64,000 bases of DNA from JADFOI01 sp965218935 (GTDB taxonomy: Bacteria; Acidobacteriota; UBA6911; RPQK01; JADFOI01). Below the pieces are notes generated by a model. It did no database searches, was not told the DNA's origin, and saw only the letters and a list, made by a program, of their open reading frames with translations. The translations under genes and the position numbers were made by a program. The stretch spans positions 248,001 through 312,000 of the forward strand of contig CBDCMH010000011.1 in NCBI GenBank assembly GCA_965218935.1. The letters are read 5' to 3'. Positions 33,023-41,642 of the stretch are shown here, piece after piece. Positions within the stretch are counted from its first letter, which is position 1. Each line of letters begins with the position of its first letter.

Positions 33023-34345
33023 ATGGATCTCTTCACACAACTATCCCTAATCGTTCTGGGACTGTTCCTGGTCTTTTTAAATGGATTCTTTGTGGCTTCC
33101 GAGTTTTCGATTGTCAAAGTAAGAGGGAGCCGGATCCAGGAGTTAGTCCAGCAAGGCAACAGGCGTGCTCAAAGGGCACGCCCCCTGGTGCAAAGCATGG
33201 ATGAGTATCTCTCCGCCACCCAACTGGGGATTACCATTGCCAGCCTGGCTCTGGGCTGGGTTGGCGAGCCTGCCTTTGCCTCTCTGTTTGAGCCGGTTTT
33301 GCGGAGTACTGGAGCCCTGACGCCGGTCGTGACACACAGTCTGGCCGCGGTATCAGCCTTTTTGCTCATCACCTTTTTGCACATCGTCCTGGGAGAACTG
33401 GCACCCAAGTCACTCTCCATTCAACGAGCCGAGAGCGTCATCCTATGGATCAGCGCACCCTTATCCTGGTTTTACAGGATTTCCTATCCTTTAATCTGGG
33501 CCCTCAATGGCACGGCCAACGCCTTCCTGCGACTTGTGGGTATCGCCCCTACGTCGGAAACGGATGTGGCCCATTCTGAGGAAGAGCTGCGCCTGATTCT
33601 GGCCCATTCACACGCCCAAGGCATTCTGGATCGTGACGAAAGAAGAATGCTGGAGCGGGTCTTTGACTTCGCTGATCGTTCCGTGCGACAAGTGATGGTC
33701 CCTTCCACGGAGATCGTTTTCCTCGACCTACAAAAGAGTCTCGAAGCAAATCTGGAGATTGCTCGGCAAGACCGGCACACCCGCTATCTGCTCTGCGACA
33801 AAACACTCGACCGAGTGGTGGGAATTATCCACGTCAAAGACCTCTTTTGGCGATACCGTCAGCTGGGGGAACGGTTTAATCTGACCTTGGTCAAGAGACC
33901 TGTTCAGTTTGTGCCCGAGAGCAAGCACATCAAGACCTTGCTGAAAGAGTTTCGGCAGACTCGGACGCATCTGGCGGTGATCGTCGATGAATACGGGGCT
34001 ACGGTCGGAATCGTTACCCTGGAAGACATCCTGGAGCAACTGGTGGGTGAGATCCAGGATGAGTTTGACATCGATATCCCTCCACCCATGATCCAGGAAA
34101 GCGGTGAAAACCAGTATATGATTCACGGACGTGCCTTGCTGGTGGAAGTCGCGAGCAGGCTCGAGGTTACCATTGAGGATAAGGAAAACGATACCGTTGG
34201 AGGTCATATCATGATGTTGTTGGGACGTACTACCCAAGTCGGTGACGAGTTGACGGTGGCTGGTAAGTACCGGGTTCACGTGGTAGGAATGAAAGGGCTT
34301 CAGATCACGGACCTGCTTTTCGAGAAGTTGCCCACTGACCGCTGA
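33023..34345 (+). CDS. CNNM/CorC-HlyC-type transporter-associated protein
   Basis: A 440-residue protein. The DUF21/CNNM transmembrane domain spans 1-190 (LFLVFLNGFFVASEFSIVKV, SLALGWVGEPAF). A CBS pair follows (about 210-330; VRQVMVPSTEIVFLDL, THLAVIVDEYGATVGIVTLE) and then a CorC_HlyC C-terminal domain. The family handles Mg2+/Co2+ efflux or membrane integrity. The ATG at 33023 is preferred to a TTG two codons upstream. It lies 27 bp after the comF-like gene. Confidence 0.93.
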   Translation: MDLFTQLSLIVLGLFLVFLNGFFVASEFSIVKVRGSRIQELVQQGNRRAQRARPLVQSMDEYLSATQLGITIASLALGWVGEPAFASLFEPVLRSTGALTPVVTHSLAAVSAFLLITFLHIVLGELAPKSLSIQRAESVILWISAPLSWFYRISYPLIWALNGTANAFLRLVGIAPTSETDVAHSEEELRLILAHSHAQGILDRDERRMLERVFDFADRSVRQVMVPSTEIVFLDLQKSLEANLEIARQDRHTRYLLCDKTLDRVVGIIHVKDLFWRYRQLGERFNLTLVKRPVQFVPESKHIKTLLKEFRQTRTHLAVIVDEYGATVGIVTLEDILEQLVGEIQDEFDIDIPPPMIQESGENQYMIHGRALLVEVASRLEVTIEDKENDTVGGHIMMLLGRTTQVGDELTVAGKYRVHVVGMKGLQITDLLFEKLPTDR

Positions 34346-34350
34346 CTCAC

Positions 34351-35265
34351 ATGCAGCAAATCGTTGAGTGTGTGATGAACGTCAGCGAGGGTCGGGATGC
34401 CGTAAAGCTCGAAGCCATCGCCCAGGAGATCGAGACGGTCCCAAACGCATTTGTACTCGATCACTCAGCCAACCCTGATCACCACCGCACCGTCTTTTCC
34501 TTCATCGGGACTCCGTCCTCGATCTTCGATGCAAGCTTTGCCGCGGTGAAAAAGGCGGCCCGACTGATCGACATGAGAGAGCACCAGGGAGTCCATCCGC
34601 GCATCGGTGCAATCGACGTCGTTCCCTTTGTGCCGGTTCAGAACGTTTCCATGAAAGAGTGTGTGGAAGTAGCTCACCGGCTGGGAAAAAAAATATCCCA
34701 GACATTGGAGATTCCGGTTTATCTCTACGCAGAAGCGGCTTTACGCCCCGATCGTGCACACCTTTCCCTGATCCGCAAGGATCAATTTGAAGGACTCAAA
34801 AAGCAGATCAAGTTGGATCTCCGAAGAAAACCTGACTTTGGGCCCGACTGCTTACACCCCACGGCAGGCGCCACCATTGTTGGAGGGCGTCAGCCCCTTA
34901 TCGCTTTCAATATCTGCTTGAATACTTCAGATGTGGACCGGGCCCGGGAGATCGCGGGTCTGATCCGGGAAAGCGGGGGCGGTCTTCCCGGCGTGAAAGC
35001 GCTTGGATTTTACATCGAGAGCAAGAGTCTGGCCCAGGTCTCGATGAATGTAACCGACTACCGTAGGACCTCTTTACTGAAGATCTTCAAAAGAGTACAG
35101 AAGGAGGCTCTCCGGCTCCAGGCAGAACCCGTCTCGAGTGAAATCATCGGTCTGGTCCCCCAGGATGCGATCAACGAACGAACCATCAAAACCCTGCACC
35201 TGGAGAATTTTCATCCAGGCCAGATTTTGGAAAACAGAATTCGAGCTTGCATTTCTGACACCTGA
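34351..35265 (+). CDS. ftcD: glutamate formimidoyltransferase
   Basis: A 304-residue formiminotransferase. It has N- and C-subdomains with VECVMNVSEGRDAVKLEAIA, HHRTVFSFIG and IDMREHQGVHPRIGAIDVVP (folate/catalytic histidine region). It transfers the formimino group from N-formimino-glutamate to tetrahydrofolate in histidine degradation. The cyclodeaminase domain of the animal enzyme is absent, as in many bacteria. No other hut genes are adjacent. The last five codons lie in a small inverted repeat (family D), so the native end may be changed. Confidence 0.92.
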   Translation: MQQIVECVMNVSEGRDAVKLEAIAQEIETVPNAFVLDHSANPDHHRTVFSFIGTPSSIFDASFAAVKKAARLIDMREHQGVHPRIGAIDVVPFVPVQNVSMKECVEVAHRLGKKISQTLEIPVYLYAEAALRPDRAHLSLIRKDQFEGLKKQIKLDLRRKPDFGPDCLHPTAGATIVGGRQPLIAFNICLNTSDVDRAREIAGLIRESGGGLPGVKALGFYIESKSLAQVSMNVTDYRRTSLLKIFKRVQKEALRLQAEPVSSEIIGLVPQDAINERTIKTLHLENFHPGQILENRIRACISDT

Positions 35266-35313
35266 TCGTAGCGAGGCGGTGGAGACGGCCGCAGTAGATT
35301 GGGTGTCAGAAAT
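35251..35313. repeat. small inverted repeat (family D) spanning the ftcD stop
   Basis: ATTTCTGACACC (35251-35262) and its exact reverse complement GGTGTCAGAAAT (35302-35313) enclose 39 bp of GC-rich sequence. The ftcD stop codon is the first triplet of the interior. There is no T-tract, so it is unlike a normal terminator. Confidence 0.75.
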
Positions 35314-35334
35314 ACGAGCTGAAAGTGATGAAGC

Positions 35335-35790
35335 ATGCACGTCGTTTTGGTGGAACCTGAGATTCCCCCCAATACAGGAAACGTGGCCCGTCTCTGTGCA
35401 GCGACACAACTCCCACTGCACTTGGTGGGAAAACTGGGTTTTCAAATCACCGATCGCCACCTCAAGCGAGCCGGTCTGGACTATTGGGAATGGGTTCAGA
35501 TCCAGCGCCATGAATCGGCACAGGAATTCTTCGAGGGGATCCCCACCGATCGACTGTTTTTCTTCTCAAAGCGAGCAGAAAAGACCTATGTCGAAGCCGC
35601 TTTTCAGGAAGGTGATTTCCTTGTTTTCGGCAGCGAAACCAAGGGCCTTCCCCAGTGGATTTTTGATCGATATTCGGACCACATCTGGCGAATACCTATC
35701 TTCCACCCGCAGGTTCGCAGTTTGAACCTGGCCGGAGCTGTGTCCATTGTTGTCTACGAAGCCTTGCGCCAGATGGGGAAATTAGCCTAG
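35335..35790 (+). CDS. trmL: tRNA (cytidine/uridine-34 2'-O)-methyltransferase
   Basis: A 151-residue SPOUT protein with the TrmL pattern: start MHVVLVEPEIPPNTGNVARL, GSETKGLPQWI in the knot, and SLNLAGAVSIVVYEALRQMG at the end. It methylates the wobble base of tRNA-Leu. The stop codon TAG is formed by the first bases of a family A end. Confidence 0.95.
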   Translation: MHVVLVEPEIPPNTGNVARLCAATQLPLHLVGKLGFQITDRHLKRAGLDYWEWVQIQRHESAQEFFEGIPTDRLFFFSKRAEKTYVEAAFQEGDFLVFGSETKGLPQWIFDRYSDHIWRIPIFHPQVRSLNLAGAVSIVVYEALRQMGKLA

Positions 35791-35812
35791 CCCGGATTAT
35801 GCATGGGTTCTC
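35788..35812 (+). repeat. family A element end, solo, on the trmL stop codon
   Basis: TAGCCCGGATTATGCATGGG then TTCTC matches the left end of the complete copy at 23902. The TAG is the trmL stop. No second end precedes the queE stop at 35819. Confidence 0.75.
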
Positions 35813-35818
35813 CGCTGA

Positions 35819-36466
35819 TCAAACACCCCGGGTCTCGGCACCCCACAGGATCTTATGCAGTTGGACCTGCAATCGAACGGAAAGGCCGTCCTCCAGCACC
35901 CACTCGGCCAGCTCACGAGGATCGATCTGACCCCAGACTGGAGCCAACAGAATCGTGTGCTTTCCTACAAGCTCCAACTCGCCCAATTTTGCCTTGGCCC
36001 AGTCGTAGTCTCGGCGGGATCCCAGCACGAATTTGATTTCGTCCTTGGGCTTGAGATGAGGTAGATTTTCCCACCTGTTCTTTTCCATCATTCCACTGTC
36101 AGGGCACTTGATGTCATAAATCAGGACGGCTCGAGGATCCACCGGACGAACATCGATGCTTCCTCCCGTTTCAATCAGGACTGTTTTCCCATCATCGAGG
36201 AATCGCTTGATCAGTGGATGGACCGCTGGCTGAAGAAGAGGTTCTCCCCCTGTAATCTCCACCAGATCGGTGGGAAAATCGTCAACTCTGCCCACAATGT
36301 CTTCCAAAGACATCTCCTCTCCTTCGGTGAAAGCGTACTCGGTGTCACAATAGGTGCACCTTAAATTGCAGTAGGCCAATCGAACAAAGGCGCAGGGTCT
36401 CCCCGTATAGCTGGATTCACCCTGGATGCTAAAGAAGATCTCGTTGACGACTAAGTGGTCGCTCAT
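35819..36466 (-). CDS. queE: 7-carboxy-7-deazaguanine synthase
   Basis: A 215-residue radical SAM enzyme with cluster motif CNLRCTYC near residue 31, start SDHLVVNEIFFSIQGESSYT, ITGGEPLLQ and FVLGSRRDYDWA. It forms the deazaguanine ring of queuosine precursor preQ0 from carboxy-tetrahydropterin. The ATG at 36466 is preferred, since an upstream in-frame ATG (36496) lies inside the terminal repeat of the adjacent IS. queC, queD and queF are not in the window. The insertion lies 5 bp upstream of the start, so the native promoter has been displaced. Confidence 0.93.
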   Translation of the reverse strand: MSDHLVVNEIFFSIQGESSYTGRPCAFVRLAYCNLRCTYCDTEYAFTEGEEMSLEDIVGRVDDFPTDLVEITGGEPLLQPAVHPLIKRFLDDGKTVLIETGGSIDVRPVDPRAVLIYDIKCPDSGMMEKNRWENLPHLKPKDEIKFVLGSRRDYDWAKAKLGELELVGKHTILLAPVWGQIDPRELAEWVLEDGLSVRLQVQLHKILWGAETRGV

Positions 36467-36471
36467 GTCTG

Positions 36472-37924
36472 CTAGCAGCCCGTGGTGGAAGTACATTTTC
36501 TGAGCTCAGGTGGTACCCACCGGTGGAAGCAGCGAAGGGATCGCTGAGTTGGGTTTTTCGGGCCAAGCAGCCGGAATCAGTCCGAACAGGCCCTTAAGAC
36601 GCTTGAACAGCGACAAAATCAGTAGCATCAGGGCGCAAATCCGCCCCTGCAGACCCCGCGGCGTTCCCACACCCAGGCTCTGACGCATCAGCATCCCCAG
36701 ATTGAAGGCGCTCACCTGGATCAGCAGTCGCTTCAACACATTCTCATGTCCCCGGACATGCAGCCGTCTCATCCCTCCGCTCCCGTACAGATGCGCACAG
36801 GGTCGCTCCAGCTGCTCTCCTCGTTGCCGCAGCAGCCGCTGCCCTCGCTCTCCCCGGATGCGCCGCCGATTCGCATACACCGCTTCCTGCCCCTGCCGGT
36901 CTCCTCGCCAGCGTCGCTTCCCTCGCCTCGGTTCGCTCACATAGCTGCGCAGTCCCACCGCATCCAGGTCCACCATCCGCTGCGTGCTGTGATACCCCTT
37001 GTCGGCCACCACCTCTTCGATGCCTCGTCCCTCCGGCAGCGCTTGTTCCACCTTCTCGGCCGCTTCCGTCAGGGTCTTCACCATGGTCTGCGTGTCCCCT
37101 TGATCGGCTCCCTGTACCGTCACCGAGACAATCGCTCCGGTCTCCAGATCCACTGCATGCTCCGCCTTGTGCGCCAGGTGCGTCCGCCCGTCCTTCATTC
37201 TGGTAATCCGCGCATCCGCATCATGCGGGTGCTTCCAAACCCGGTTCGATCCTTTGCCCGTGCGCTTGCGGTCCAGTTTGGCCAGATCTTCCCGTCGCGG
37301 CGTCTCAATCCCGGAGGCTTTCGCCAGCTCCATCAAAAACTCTTCATACCCCTGCTCGCTGTCCCGGCGCACGATGCTGCGCAGCGCTGCATTCGCTTCC
37401 AGCGTAGTGGCATCGATGCCGATCGTCTTGCCCCGCAGCAGGCCGCTCGCCCCGATCCGCTTCAGTACCCAGTCAAAGACTGCTTCGTGGGTAGCCACAT
37501 CGATCAGTCGTCGGGTTCGGGAGATCGTGGAGTGATCAGACGGCGACTCGCTCAGTTTCAATCCCAGAAACTCTCGCAGTGCCAGAGAATCAGCTGCTCT
37601 CCAGGCTATTCCTCGTTCCGATCCGATCCCTTCGAAATACCCCACCAGCAGCAGCCGAAAGTACACTCCCGGAGCCAGGCTCGGTCGCCCCATCTTGTCT
37701 GCATAGAACTTCGCACACAGTCCCTCCACGAAGTCGTCAAAGCCGTGTTCGTTGAAAAGGCCATTCAGTCTTTCGTAGAAGGGATGGCCGGCGGTGCGGG
37801 GCAGCTCACTGGTGGCGACCCACAGGTCTTCTTGCTGTCGACGTTTCTTTTTCCCCATTGCCATGGGGTCACTCTAGTGTCGCTGTGTGACCCCTTATCC
37901 TCGACTTTCACCACGGACTGCTAG
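36472..37924 (-). mobile_element. IS1182-like insertion sequence
   Basis: 1453 bp with terminal repeats CTAGCAGCCCGTGGTGGAAG (left) and, inward from the right, CTAGCAGTCCGTGGTGAAAG. These match at 18 of 20 bases. If CTAG is a target duplication, the true repeat begins at CAG. It carries one transposase gene on the minus strand. It lies between the queE start and the coiled-coil protein gene. Confidence 0.82.
36506..37864 (-). CDS. IS1182-family-type transposase
   Basis: A 452-residue transposase. The N-terminal DUF772-like domain contains GRPSLAPGVYFRLLLVGYFE and SESPSDHSTISRTRRLI. The DDE core begins at IGIDATTLEANA, continues through HKAEHAVDLETGAIVSVTVQ and VADKGYHSTQRMVDL, and reaches RGHENVLKRLLIQVSAFNLG with the final acidic residue. 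The frame is intact. ATGs at 37864 and 37858 are both possible. A 392-codon frame on the opposite strand is its shadow. Confidence 0.92.
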   Translation of the reverse strand: MAMGKKKRRQQEDLWVATSELPRTAGHPFYERLNGLFNEHGFDDFVEGLCAKFYADKMGRPSLAPGVYFRLLLVGYFEGIGSERGIAWRAADSLALREFLGLKLSESPSDHSTISRTRRLIDVATHEAVFDWVLKRIGASGLLRGKTIGIDATTLEANAALRSIVRRDSEQGYEEFLMELAKASGIETPRREDLAKLDRKRTGKGSNRVWKHPHDADARITRMKDGRTHLAHKAEHAVDLETGAIVSVTVQGADQGDTQTMVKTLTEAAEKVEQALPEGRGIEEVVADKGYHSTQRMVDLDAVGLRSYVSEPRRGKRRWRGDRQGQEAVYANRRRIRGERGQRLLRQRGEQLERPCAHLYGSGGMRRLHVRGHENVLKRLLIQVSAFNLGMLMRQSLGVGTPRGLQGRICALMLLILSLFKRLKGLFGLIPAAWPEKPNSAIPSLLPPVGTT

Positions 37925-38023
37925 GCCATTATAATGGGGCACCTGATGAGAAGAGGTTTTCATATGTGCTAAAATCGGTGCCATCCGAGCTTGACACACG
38001 TGGGATGGAGGTTTCAACAAAAA

Positions 38024-39739
38024 ATGGGAGTTTCACGAAGCCGAAGAGGGCTTAAGCTATTCGCTATCTTCTTGAGTACGAACCTGTGGCTTAGTGCCGG
38101 TGTTCGACGTGAAATCGAGGACTGGTACGTACAGAACTACGAGAACAAGGCCCTGTTTTTGAAGATCCCCATTCGGGGCCAGCGGCAAATTGTCTATGTC
38201 GGAAATACCCCGCCCACTCTCGATCCCGGGTCTGCCAATTCCCCCCTGCTCTTCAAGGTAGGGGACCAAGTACGCATTACAGATGTGCGCTTTAGAAATG
38301 ATTCCGTTCGCTTCAAAATCGCTTCCTTAGAGGTCGGTGGCGAAGGAGAAATAGCATTCGAGTTTCCCCGGCCGCTCGAAGAGGATTTTTCCCAGCGAGG
38401 GAACTTCGATGTGACCTTGGAAGCTACACTGACCGAAGGACTGTCCTATACCGATATTGACTCCGCAAAAGAGGAATTTATCAAAAACCAGTTCAATCAA
38501 TTCGTTCAGCAGCTGGCTCGCGCCAACAACACCTCCAACGACTTCGTAATGACCACTCTTGGTGAAAAAATCCCCACCTATCGATTGGCTACAAGCAAGC
38601 TTCAAGAAGTCGAACAGATTCTCCTTGAGGAAACTGCCGCTAGACAACAGATCCAGTCAGCCGTGGCTCACTTGAGGGTGGAACTGGATCAAACGAAAAC
38701 CCAGCTGAGCGCACTACAATCTGAGCAAGACGGCCTTTTAAAGGAGATCGCGTCTGCTGAGCGACAGACTGCTGCGTTTAGAAAAAGCGCCCAAGACTAC
38801 GAACAGCAGATCGAATCACTGGTCAAAAATTTGAACTTGAAGAGCTCTTCGGCGACCACTCTCAGTGCTCAGGTCAAAGTCTTGAACGAATCGATCGATA
38901 CACTGCAACAGGAACAGATGAGTCGCGCCCGGGAACTGCAGGACGCCACGACACAATTGGCCCAGCATCAGGAGAGCAACCAGAAACTATCCCAGGAGCT
39001 GCAAAAGACTCAAAAAGAGAAGGACAAGGTGTGGGACGACCTTCGACTTTTGACCTCCAACAGAAAGAGCCTGGAAGCCCGCTACTTGGAGGTCAAACGG
39101 GAAAACGAAAAGTTTGAGGATACTTCTCTACTGGCCAAGTCGTTGTCCTTTAAGAGAAGGATCGAAAATCGAGAAGAAGGTATGTTTCAACTTGCTGATC
39201 TCTACTTACTGAATCAACTGATCGCAACCCTCGAGATTCAGGTTCCTCCCCATGCCGGAACAGTCCATCCGGTGCGTTTTGAAGTGAAGTCGCCTGAAAT
39301 CGTGAGATTCAGCGAGGAAGAAAGAGAAATTTATGAGGTCTTGGGAGAGACGCTGAAGATCCAGACCAGTTGGCAAACCCGTTCCAACGACTTGAAGATC
39401 GTCTTATTGGACAAGGAGCCCCTTCAAACCGTCGGCCCCAGAGAAAAGGTCGAATGGCCATGGATGTTTCAGGGAGACATCTCCCAGCCTGAACAAGTAT
39501 CCCTCGTGACTCACCTGGTGAGTCCCGAGGGGGCGGAAATTTTTCTCAGTTCTCAGGACTTTACGGTGAGTCCCGGGCACATGTTCGCTCGTTTGCGGCA
39601 TTCGTTTTCACTGATTTCACTAGTGGCGGGAGTTGTGCTGGCACTTGCCGTTTTGGGGATCGTGTTTACTTTCCGGAGAAATTCTCAGTCCTCTGAGGGT
39701 GAAGAGGACCAGGACCTGGTCCCCCATAAGAAACTCTAG
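38024..39739 (+). CDS. exported coiled-coil protein with C-terminal membrane anchor
   Basis: A 571-residue protein of unknown family. Seen: signal peptide LKLFAIFLSTNLWLSAG; beta-rich region (30-150) with GDQVRITDVRFRNDSVRFKI; heptad coiled coil about 190-375 (VAHLRVELDQTKTQLSALQS); second beta-rich segment 400-510 with VPPHAGTVHPVRFEVKSPEI; transmembrane helix near 535 (LISLVAGVVLALAVLGIVFT); acidic/basic cytoplasmic tail. It thus appears periplasmic and tethered at its C-terminus. The start is the ATG giving a clean leader; an earlier start 33 bp upstream is possible. The stop TAG coincides with an inverted-repeat element. Confidence 0.72.
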   Translation: MGVSRSRRGLKLFAIFLSTNLWLSAGVRREIEDWYVQNYENKALFLKIPIRGQRQIVYVGNTPPTLDPGSANSPLLFKVGDQVRITDVRFRNDSVRFKIASLEVGGEGEIAFEFPRPLEEDFSQRGNFDVTLEATLTEGLSYTDIDSAKEEFIKNQFNQFVQQLARANNTSNDFVMTTLGEKIPTYRLATSKLQEVEQILLEETAARQQIQSAVAHLRVELDQTKTQLSALQSEQDGLLKEIASAERQTAAFRKSAQDYEQQIESLVKNLNLKSSSATTLSAQVKVLNESIDTLQQEQMSRARELQDATTQLAQHQESNQKLSQELQKTQKEKDKVWDDLRLLTSNRKSLEARYLEVKRENEKFEDTSLLAKSLSFKRRIENREEGMFQLADLYLLNQLIATLEIQVPPHAGTVHPVRFEVKSPEIVRFSEEEREIYEVLGETLKIQTSWQTRSNDLKIVLLDKEPLQTVGPREKVEWPWMFQGDISQPEQVSLVTHLVSPEGAEIFLSSQDFTVSPGHMFARLRHSFSLISLVAGVVLALAVLGIVFTFRRNSQSSEGEEDQDLVPHKKL

Positions 39740-39811
39740 CCGGGTGTTCAGGAAAACCAGTCTCTTCGTTCTCCGCGCCCCTCGATCTTGGACTTCCTGA
39801 ACACCCGGCTG
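39737..39811. repeat. 75-bp inverted-repeat element (family C) on a stop codon
   Basis: AGCCGGGTGTTCAGGAA (39738-39754) and its exact reverse complement (39794-39810) enclose 39 bp. It starts on the TAG stop of the preceding gene, as the family A and B elements do. The right flank is TG rather than TA. A 17-bp stem with a large loop and no T-tract argues against a simple terminator. Confidence 0.75.
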
Positions 39812-39889
39812 CTCTTGTTGGTCTCATCGGTTCTTTTTCCCTCGACTCTCGTTTCCCCTTGTCCGGCGATGGTATGATGAACGTCGGTC

Positions 39890-40567
39890 ATGTGCCCGCA
39901 AAAATCCGTAGCCAGAAAGGAAGCCAAGGAAGAACGTCGGATCAGAGAGATTCTCCGGGGATTGGACGAGGAATATTCCGATGCCGAATGCGCTCTTCAT
40001 CACGACAGTCCCTTTCAGCTTCTCGTTGCCACTATTCTTTCCGCTCAGTGCACGGATGTGCGCGTGAATAAGGTCACGCCTCAACTGTTTGGGCGCTATC
40101 CGACACCCCGCGAGATGGCCCAGGCGGATGAAGAAGAGTTGCAGGCGATCATCCGAAGTACGGGGTTCTTTAGGAACAAGGCCAAGAATCTAGTGGGCGC
40201 GGCCCGAAGGATCGTTGAGACGTTTAAAGGAAAAGTTCCTGAAAGCATGGAGGAACTCCTGCAACTGCCTGGTGTGGCGCGTAAGACGGCCAATGTTGTA
40301 TTGGGTACCGCTTTCGGAATCAGTAGCGGTGTCGTTGTAGACACTCATGTGAAGCGTCTGAGCTATCGCCTGGGGCTGACCCACAACAAGGATCCCAACA
40401 AGGTCGAGCGGGATCTCATGGGTCAGATCCCAGGCGATCGTTGGATCAGTTTTTCTCATCAACTGATTCACCATGGTCGACGAATCTGCAACAGCCGCAA
40501 GCCAAAGTGTGAAGCATGCGTCCTAGTCAATGTGTGTCCTTATGGTCAACATGCCGAAAACTCTTGA
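39890..40567 (+). CDS. nth: endonuclease III
   Basis: A 225-residue HhH-GPD glycosylase. The helix-hairpin-helix is LPGVARKTANVV with the catalytic lysine, and the catalytic aspartate is in VVVDTHVKR. The [4Fe-4S] cysteines are at C-x6-C-x2-C-x5-C (CNSRKPKCEACVLVNVC). It removes oxidised pyrimidines and cleaves abasic sites in base-excision repair. The end overlaps the downstream permease start by about 17 bp. Confidence 0.97.
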   Translation: MCPQKSVARKEAKEERRIREILRGLDEEYSDAECALHHDSPFQLLVATILSAQCTDVRVNKVTPQLFGRYPTPREMAQADEEELQAIIRSTGFFRNKAKNLVGAARRIVETFKGKVPESMEELLQLPGVARKTANVVLGTAFGISSGVVVDTHVKRLSYRLGLTHNKDPNKVERDLMGQIPGDRWISFSHQLIHHGRRICNSRKPKCEACVLVNVCPYGQHAENS

Positions 40568-41642
40568 GTATTCGAAGATATTCTTCAGCCTCGCTCTGGC
40601 GCTCATCGTCTTTCTGTTTTACAGGATGATTGAACCCTTCCTCATCAGTGTGATTCTGTCCCTGACGCTGGTTTCACTTTTCTATGCCAACTATTTGGAA
40701 TTGAACCGAAAGCTGAAGAATCGTCCAAATCTGAGTTCTGCCCTGATGGTTCTCATCGTCACGACCTTGATCATCATTCCCTTTCTTGTCTTTTTTATCG
40801 CCCTCCTCAACGAGTTCGTTTTTGCTTATGAGAGTTTCCAGGTTCAGCTGGCAAGCGGAGAGTTCGAGCAAAATTTCTCTTTTCCGGAAAGTCCCTTCTT
40901 GCGAGAGGTTAGCGAGCAATTCAGCCAGTTCCTGGGCATCGAAGGCCTGAACCTGACCCTGCTGATTTCATCACTGCTGGATCGAGTGGCCCAATATCTG
41001 ACCGAGCATTATGCATCGATCCTGGGGGAAATCGGAGCATTCTTTTTTAAGTTCTCCATCATGATCTTCAGCATGTTCTTTTTCTTCCGCGATGGCGAAG
41101 CCCTTGTAAAAGAGCTCAAGAAACTCAAGGAGGTTACCTTCGCCACGTTCTTTGGGATCTTTGCCACAGGAATCTCTCAGGGCATCGTCGCAGGTTTTAT
41201 CTTCTTTTTCTTGGGAATCAGCAATTCAATCTTGTGGGGAACAGCTACGGCGATCTTTTCCCTCGTTCCCGTGGTGGGAACGGCTACCGTATGGATTCCC
41301 ATGAGTCTTTATTTGGTCTCTAGTGGCGCGGTGATGAAGGGCGCCATCCTGTTCGTCCTGGGATTGACGATCATCGGGATGCTTGATAACTTGATTCGTC
41401 CCCTCATCATTGAAGGACAATCCCAGGGAATGCATCTGCTCCTCGTTGTCTTCTCTCTAGCAGGAGGCCTGATGTTGTTTGGTCCTTCCGGGCTGATACT
41501 GGGTCCCCTGGTGGCAGCACTGTTTGTAACCTTTCTGGAAATCTACAAGATCGAGTTCGAAGACCAGCTGGCTACGGGCGCACATCCCACTGTGCGGATC
41601 AGACAGGAAGAGGAAGAGAGAAAACCCACCCCCATACTGTAA
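40551..41642 (+). CDS. AI-2E family transporter
   Basis: A 363-residue membrane protein with two N-terminal helices, a central soluble/coiled segment (about 90-145) and five C-terminal helices. The family motif FSLVPVVGTATVWIPMSLYL and GMLDNLIRPLIIEGQSQGMH mirror the gene at 3-392. Substrate is unknown; members have been linked to autoinducer-2 export or Na+/H+ exchange. ATGs at 40530, 40542 and 40551 are all inside nth; the last gives the best N-terminus. The stop overlaps the thiD start (TAATG). Confidence 0.9.
   Translation: MPKTLEYSKIFFSLALALIVFLFYRMIEPFLISVILSLTLVSLFYANYLELNRKLKNRPNLSSALMVLIVTTLIIIPFLVFFIALLNEFVFAYESFQVQLASGEFEQNFSFPESPFLREVSEQFSQFLGIEGLNLTLLISSLLDRVAQYLTEHYASILGEIGAFFFKFSIMIFSMFFFFRDGEALVKELKKLKEVTFATFFGIFATGISQGIVAGFIFFFLGISNSILWGTATAIFSLVPVVGTATVWIPMSLYLVSSGAVMKGAILFVLGLTIIGMLDNLIRPLIIEGQSQGMHLLLVVFSLAGGLMLFGPSGLILGPLVAALFVTFLEIYKIEFEDQLATGAHPTVRIRQEEEERKPTPIL

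Noticed and set aside
36746..37924. 392-codon open frame opposite the IS1182-like transposase
   Set aside because: It is antisense to a clear transposase gene and has a low-quality proline/arginine-rich translation with no motifs.
41600..41642. TPP riboswitch upstream of thiD
   Set aside because: The thiD start overlaps the upstream permease stop, leaving no room for a leader, and no THI-box pattern was seen.
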